Positions 6,962-10,600 of a stretch of 10,600 nucleotides of DNA are shown in pieces. The DNA is from JAJBWD01 sp041670885 (GTDB taxonomy: Bacteria > Bacillota > Clostridia > Clostridiales > Clostridiaceae), in contig JBAXYJ010000092.1 in assembly GCA_041670885.1 (NCBI GenBank), forward strand, positions 1 to 10,600. The letters are read 5' to 3'. Position 1 is the first letter of the stretch. The number at the start of each line of letters is the position of its first letter. Below the pieces are notes generated by a model, which saw only the letters and a program-made list of their open reading frames with translations, ran no database searches and was not told the origin of the DNA. Both the position numbers and the translations under genes were made by a program.

Positions 6962-6997
6962 GGCCATTAGATAGCCTTTTATAACTCTCTAATGGCC
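6962..6997 (-). terminator. Stem-loop after the aldehyde oxidoreductase, possible terminator or 3' processing structure
   Basis: Perfect 10-base arms GGCCATTAGA (6962-6971) and TCTAATGGCC (6988-6997) flank a 16-base loop, 18 bases beyond the oxidoreductase stop. On the minus strand no T-tract follows the stem, so it is not a canonical factor-independent terminator. It may instead protect the oxidoreductase mRNA 3' end, or partly attenuate readthrough into the maturation operon. Confidence 0.5.
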
Positions 6998-7014
6998 TGT
7001 AATTAATTATTTGA

Positions 7015-9744
7015 TTATTTGTTTTTTAAAGCTGCTAATACTTTTTCAGGATATGCTGGAAGCTTAGTTATTCTAGCTCCACAAGCATTGTATATAGCAT
7101 TTACTATAGCTGCATGTGGTGCTGACAGAGGCATTTCTCCTGCACCTGATGCACCATAAGGGCCGTTTGGTCTCTTTGTTTCTTGATAAATTATTTCTAT
7201 TTCATCAGGAACATCCTTAATCTGAGGAATTCCACAACCAGTTAGTGTAGTGTTCTTCTTCAAATCTTCGAAGTCTTCGCTAAGTGCAAGTCCAATACCT
7301 TGAGCAAGGCCGCCATACATCTGTCCATCTACAACCAGCTTATTAACAATAGTTCCTACATCTGAAACTAAAGTTAACTTCTCAACTCTGGTTTTTCCTG
7401 TTGTTGTGTCAACTTCAACTTCAGCAAGCAGAACACCATACATATAAGTTGGGAATGGATTTCCCTGACCTGTAGCTGGATCTGGTGCAGTACATGGAGC
7501 AGTCCATTTTCCATCAATTTTTGTAGGACGTCCTTCAGCAACCATTTCGTCATAAGTTCTATAAGTTCCGTCTTCTTTCTTCAAAGCTGCAACTAGGTTT
7601 TCACAGGCAACTCTTGTAGCATTACCGGTTAAAACGTTTGAACGGCTTCCACCAGCAGGACCACTGTCTGGAGTAAATTTCATGTCGTTCATAACAAGTT
7701 TAATCTTATCAGGTAATATTCCAATTGGTTTTAAAGTTTCATATGCTATAGTAAGAGTTCCCATTTCAGCACCCTGACCATGGTCTTCCCATGAGTTAGC
7801 AACTGAAATACCTTCTGGTGTGATTTCAGCCCAAGCATTTGATGAGTCAGGACCGTCAAGACCGCAACCATAGCACAGGAAGGAAACACCCATTCCATAT
7901 TTTTTGTCTGTTCCTTTAGCTTCAGCGTTCTTAGCAGCTATTCTCTTCTTTGCTTCAGCATATTTTGGTCTCATTTTATCGATCATTGTTGGAAGACATA
8001 TTACATCAGGATCACATCCTGTAGGAGTTTTATCTCCTTTTCTGTAACAGTTTATATATCTGAATTCCAATGGATCCATGCCAATTTTTTCAGCTAATTC
8101 ATCTGCAAGTACTTCTGAAGCAAACAAACTCTGTGGTGAACCATATCCTCTGAATGCAGAACCCCAAGCATGGTTTGTAGCAACAGTACGTCCATTACCT
8201 CTGATATTAGGTACATTGTAGCAAGCACCCATGAACTGTGAACCTCTGGTTGTAACAAGGTCACCAAATTCGCAATATGGACCATGATCGCAGCTCCAAT
8301 CAGTTTCAAGAGCCGTAATCTTACCATTTTTATCTGCACCATATTTAAGATGCATAAAGAATGGTGATCTCTTTCCAGTATAAGTTATCTGCTGATACAT
8401 ATTAAATTCAAGGTAAACAGGTCTCTTAGTAACCATAGCAGCTACTCCAAGGAAACCTTCCATTGTTGGACTGAACTTATATCCGAAAGTACCTCCTGTT
8501 GGATTCTGTACTATCTTAAGTTTTTCAAGAGGAATACCTATACCTTCTGCAACCATTGCTGCATGTATATGAATACCGATACTCTTTGTATGAACCATTA
8601 AGTCACCGTCTTCATCATAATAAGCAAATCCTACATCTGGTTCAAGTGGAAGATGTGGCTGTCTTCCTACATAGAAGTCATCTTCAACAACATAAGGAAG
8701 CTTTTCCATTAAAGGTGCAGTTTCTTCACCTTTTTTAGTACCACATTCAAAGTATATGTTTGGAGTACCCGGATGAATTTCTATAGCATCTTCAGCCATT
8801 GCAGCTGGAGCACTCATGTAAGCTGGTAATTCTTCTATTTCAACTTTAACCAATTTTGCTGCTTTTTCAGCAACATCTGGATCTTCAGAAAGTACTAAAG
8901 CTATGGCATCACCGAACTGGAATATTTTCTTATCATTTAATATAGGTCTTTCTTTTCCGTCACCTTTATTTGATGGGAATGCCAGACCATTTATTCTGTT
9001 TGTTCCTGGTACGTCTTTATAAGTTAATACTTTAAATACTCCAGGTACTTTTTCTGCTTCTGATGTATCAATTGAAAGAATATTTGCATGAGATACTGTT
9101 GCCTGAACCAATTTCATGTGCAGAGTTCCTTTTGGAAGCTGTGTTCCCATATCTGCTCCAAACAGCCAGTTTCCTGTAACCTTATCAAGTGCAGTTGGTC
9201 TTACTGTTTCACTGCCCATCATGCTGCCGCCGTGAGGTAACTTATACCATAAATCTTCCTTTTTAAGTTCTCCCCTCATTAATTTAGCTGCATCCATTAC
9301 AGCATCAACTAATGGCTTATATCCAGTACATCTGCATACATTTCTATGTTTCTGGAACCATTCTCTTACTTCTGTTCTTGTTGGGTTTATATTTTCTGTC
9401 AATAAAGCTTTTGAAGACACTATGAATCCTGGTGTACAGAATCCACACTGTGCAGCTCCATGAACCATCCATGCAAGCTGAAGTGGGTGAAGATCTTCTT
9501 CAGTTCCAACACCTTCTATAGTAATAATCTGGGCCTCATCTGGAACTCTTTTGAATCTTGTGATACAGGATTTAACTACTTTGCCGTTCATTATAATTGA
9601 ACAAGCTCCGCATTCACCTTTACCACAGCCTACTTTTGTACCAAGAAGATGAAGCTGTTTTCTTAAAACATCTGAAAACAAAGCTTCTGGTTCAGCAATG
9701 ACTGTTCTTTTAATACCATTAATGTTTAAAAATTTTCTTAGCAT
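7015..9744 (-). CDS. mop: MOP-type molybdenum aldehyde oxidoreductase
   Basis: This 909-residue enzyme of the xanthine oxidase family oxidises aldehydes to carboxylates in the cytoplasm. Cluster cysteines are C40, C45, C48, C60 (plant-type [2Fe-2S]) and C100, C103, C137, C139 (second cluster), the same numbers I recall for Desulfovibrio gigas MOP. Molybdopterin-domain motifs follow: GGTFGYKFSP (417-426), AFRGYG (530-535), GQGAEMG (656-662), GGSR (698-701) and GASGAGE ending at Glu870, the equivalent of the catalytic Glu869. Aromatic residues F424, F493 and Y534 match recalled substrate-pocket positions. Length equals D. gigas MOP (907). No FAD domain is present, so electrons must pass to a separate carrier. 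The ATG has AAAGGAG at 9752-9758, seven bases upstream. It lies at the head of the maturation cassette, separated by 374 bp. Whether the pterin carries a nucleotide cannot be told. Confidence 0.95.
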   Translation of the reverse strand: MLRKFLNINGIKRTVIAEPEALFSDVLRKQLHLLGTKVGCGKGECGACSIIMNGKVVKSCITRFKRVPDEAQIITIEGVGTEEDLHPLQLAWMVHGAAQCGFCTPGFIVSSKALLTENINPTRTEVREWFQKHRNVCRCTGYKPLVDAVMDAAKLMRGELKKEDLWYKLPHGGSMMGSETVRPTALDKVTGNWLFGADMGTQLPKGTLHMKLVQATVSHANILSIDTSEAEKVPGVFKVLTYKDVPGTNRINGLAFPSNKGDGKERPILNDKKIFQFGDAIALVLSEDPDVAEKAAKLVKVEIEELPAYMSAPAAMAEDAIEIHPGTPNIYFECGTKKGEETAPLMEKLPYVVEDDFYVGRQPHLPLEPDVGFAYYDEDGDLMVHTKSIGIHIHAAMVAEGIGIPLEKLKIVQNPTGGTFGYKFSPTMEGFLGVAAMVTKRPVYLEFNMYQQITYTGKRSPFFMHLKYGADKNGKITALETDWSCDHGPYCEFGDLVTTRGSQFMGACYNVPNIRGNGRTVATNHAWGSAFRGYGSPQSLFASEVLADELAEKIGMDPLEFRYINCYRKGDKTPTGCDPDVICLPTMIDKMRPKYAEAKKRIAAKNAEAKGTDKKYGMGVSFLCYGCGLDGPDSSNAWAEITPEGISVANSWEDHGQGAEMGTLTIAYETLKPIGILPDKIKLVMNDMKFTPDSGPAGGSRSNVLTGNATRVACENLVAALKKEDGTYRTYDEMVAEGRPTKIDGKWTAPCTAPDPATGQGNPFPTYMYGVLLAEVEVDTTTGKTRVEKLTLVSDVGTIVNKLVVDGQMYGGLAQGIGLALSEDFEDLKKNTTLTGCGIPQIKDVPDEIEIIYQETKRPNGPYGASGAGEMPLSAPHAAIVNAIYNACGARITKLPAYPEKVLAALKNK

Positions 9745-9751
9745 TTTTTAA

Positions 9752-9758
9752 CTCCTTT
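9752..9758 (-). promoter_or_regulatory. Ribosome binding site of the aldehyde oxidoreductase
   Basis: AAAGGAG is separated by seven bases from the ATG at 9742-9744, a near-ideal spacing for a highly translated clostridial gene. Confidence 0.85.
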
Positions 9759-9788
9759 CAATAAATAAATATATAAATTCGATTTATT

Positions 9789-9817
9789 AATATAAACCGC
9801 CTTTACCAAAATCACAA
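9789..9817 (-). promoter_or_regulatory. Candidate sigmaA promoter of the aldehyde oxidoreductase
   Basis: TTGTGA (9812-9817) and TATATT (9789-9794) are separated by exactly 17 bases on the minus strand, 45 bases before the ATG. The boxes match the consensus at 4 and 5 of 6 positions. AT-rich DNA throws up such pairs often, so this is moderate evidence and competes with the sigma54-like element upstream. Confidence 0.4.
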
Positions 9818-9968
9818 TCTAGGAACAGCATTTATCAAAGCCTATGCATAATATAGCTTATCCAAAAAAGAAATATCTTTCTGCAGTTCTCCTATTTTAA
9901 AACGTTTTCTTAACCTTATTCAAAATTCTTGGAATATCTTCTTCTTTTACTCCACAAATAATAATAAA

Positions 9969-9984
9969 GCATATTTCATGCCAA
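9969..9984 (-). promoter_or_regulatory. Candidate sigma54 (-24/-12) promoter of the aldehyde oxidoreductase
   Basis: The minus strand reads TTGGCATGAAATATGC, followed by T. GG and GC are separated by exactly ten bases, and the TTGGCA and GC blocks match the sigma54 consensus with two departures. Transcription would start near 9957, giving a leader of about 210 bases. The 17-bp tandem repeats 75-105 bases upstream would be placed like enhancer sites. The element lies inside a short open frame (9897-10001), so coincidence remains possible. Confidence 0.42.
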
Positions 9985-10056
9985 ATATATATACCCGATT
10001 CTCAGGCACCTCCTACTATTTATGTTCGTTTTTTGAGCAATATCTTATATATAACT

Positions 10057-10091
10057 CTGTCTTTTATTCGAACACTGTCTTTTATTCGAAC
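10057..10091. repeat. Tandem 17-bp direct repeat upstream of the aldehyde oxidoreductase
   Basis: CTGTCTTTTATTCGAAC occurs identically at 10057-10073 and 10075-10091, a period of 18 bases. Each copy ends with a TTCGAA palindrome. The copies lie about 75-105 bases upstream of the sigma54-like -24 box, the place for activator binding sites. No third full copy is present. Confidence 0.7.
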
Positions 10092-10451
10092 TGTTCAGTA
10101 TAACTTCCTTGCTTACCTTCATTATTCTGTGTTTGAAGCAGAGAATGGCTCATATAGAAGCAGATGATTCAGTTTAACTGCCATAACTCTTTCAAGAACA
10201 GCTCTTTGTTTTTCTCTGCAGAATATCTGATTTGTATTTTAATTGTTTTAATTAAAAAATTGTTAATATGTGTTCCATATAATTAGTATTTGTTATTATT
10301 ATAAAAAAATTTTTTTCTTATACATCAGCAGTTTAAGTTTGCTGTTTCATCATATAGATAATTAATTGTCGCAGAGATTATGAATATTGCCTGTATTTTT
10401 CAGCAAATTTTAATAAGCTTTCCTTTGTAATCGTTTACCCTGATTAAATGC

Positions 10452-10497
10452 AAAAAAAAAATCTGCCATATGCAACCTTGGTAGATTTTTGTTTTTT
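10452..10497. terminator. Bidirectional factor-independent terminator-like hairpin
   Basis: Arms 10457-10467 (AAAAATCTGCC) and 10480-10490 (GGTAGATTTTT) pair over 11 bases with one G/T wobble on the plus strand, around a 12-base loop. On the minus strand ten Ts follow the stem, and on the plus strand a T-rich run follows too. It most likely ends a minus-strand gene lying beyond the right edge, separating it from the aldehyde oxidoreductase unit. Confidence 0.65.
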
Positions 10498-10532
10498 AAT
10501 AAATTTAATAGTTTGAATATATTCATTATAAA

Positions 10533-10600
10533 TTAGAATCTAAGAATGAAATGAGAAAGAAAAAGCATCAGTAATAATAGTATTTCCCATACTTCGTATA
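10533..10600 (-). CDS. Possible C-terminal end of a gene extending past the right edge
   Basis: An open minus-strand frame enters from the right edge and gives about 21 mostly hydrophobic residues (YEVWEILLLLMLFLSHFILRF) before the TAA at 10533-10535. The terminator-like hairpin starts about 43 bases further on, as expected after a gene end. The piece is too short to identify, and an overlapping frame starting ATGGGAAATAC is also open for 16 codons, so this may be chance. Confidence 0.25.
   Translation of the reverse strand, partial: YEVWEILLLLMLFLSHFILRF

Larger units (their letters stand above)
6641..7014. other. 374-bp intergenic region between the aldehyde oxidoreductase and the maturation operon
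   Basis: No credible coding frame is present. The region holds the 3' hairpin of the oxidoreductase, two inverted-repeat pairs, a partial dyad and the candidate promoter of the downstream operon. Its length and structure suggest that the two transcription units are at least partly independently controlled. Confidence 0.7.
9745..10532. other. Gene-poor upstream region of the aldehyde oxidoreductase
   Basis: No frame above 60 codons with a good start exists here. It contains the terminator-like hairpin, the tandem repeat, the two promoter candidates and the oxidoreductase leader. Three short minus-strand open stretches (10378-10434, 10122-10238 and 9897-10001) read like protein but lack start sites, and may be remnants of a decayed gene or chance. 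An AT-rich small hairpin around 9770-9785 lies just upstream of the ribosome binding site. Confidence 0.6.

Noticed and set aside
8094..8342. An 82-codon minus-strand frame inside the aldehyde oxidoreductase
   Set aside because: It is an alternate reading frame within a strongly conserved coding region.
9762..9795. AT-only hairpin before the oxidoreductase ribosome binding site as a regulatory element
   Set aside because: Such symmetry is common in AT-rich leaders, and the stem would be too weak to stand out.
9897..10020. A riboswitch in the oxidoreductase leader, such as a molybdenum cofactor type
   Set aside because: An AGGAGGTGCC stretch looked promising, but I could not find the conserved core or paired helices of any known riboswitch class.
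10326..10347. CAGCA/TGCTG small dyad as a terminator
   Set aside because: Only five paired bases around an AT loop and no adjacent T-tract; the better terminator is at 10452-10497.
1..10600. CRISPR arrays, insertion sequences, tRNA or rRNA genes
   Set aside because: No regularly spaced repeats, transposase motifs, or tRNA/rRNA signatures were seen on either strand.

Overview
The window is AT-rich, and its codon use, strong AGGAGG-type ribosome binding sites and anaerobic enzyme content suggest a Clostridium-like anaerobic Firmicute. This is inference, since no taxonomic marker is present. Every convincing gene lies on the minus strand, so transcription runs from high to low coordinates.

Right part (about 9745-10600): a gene-poor stretch. 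It holds a factor-independent terminator-like hairpin, a tandem 17-bp direct repeat, a sigma54-like -24/-12 element and a sigmaA-like promoter, all ahead of a 909-residue molybdenum aldehyde oxidoreductase (7015-9744). This enzyme has the single-chain architecture of Desulfovibrio gigas MOP: two [2Fe-2S] clusters plus a molybdopterin domain, and no FAD domain.

Middle (6641-7014): a 374-bp gap with a 10-bp stem hairpin just after the oxidoreductase, two large inverted-repeat pairs built from one related motif, and a promoter with a perfect -10 box preceded by an 18-bp partial dyad.

Left part (1-6640): a tightly packed operon of seven genes. In order of transcription they are: a 754-residue flavin/iron-sulfur protein with two CCG (HdrB/D-like) domains; a 68-residue two-CxxC protein; a class I SAM methyltransferase (TrsM type); a Cys-rich C_GCAxxG_C_C protein; a radical SAM protein (TrsS type, cysteine form); a PaaK-like AMP-forming ligase; and the first 115 residues of an XdhC-family maturation factor, cut by the window edge. 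Genes overlap or sit a few bases apart, so translation is probably coupled.

The gene content and order agree with what I recall of Desulfovibrio vulgaris DVU_1559 down to DVU_1552. This looks like a conserved but biochemically uncharacterised cassette that travels with MOP-type aldehyde oxidoreductases. XdhC points to cofactor sulfuration and insertion. The flavin/iron-sulfur protein probably handles the enzyme's electrons. The radical SAM, methyltransferase, ligase and small Cys proteins suggest synthesis or modification of an unknown cofactor or substrate adduct. That last role is a hypothesis.
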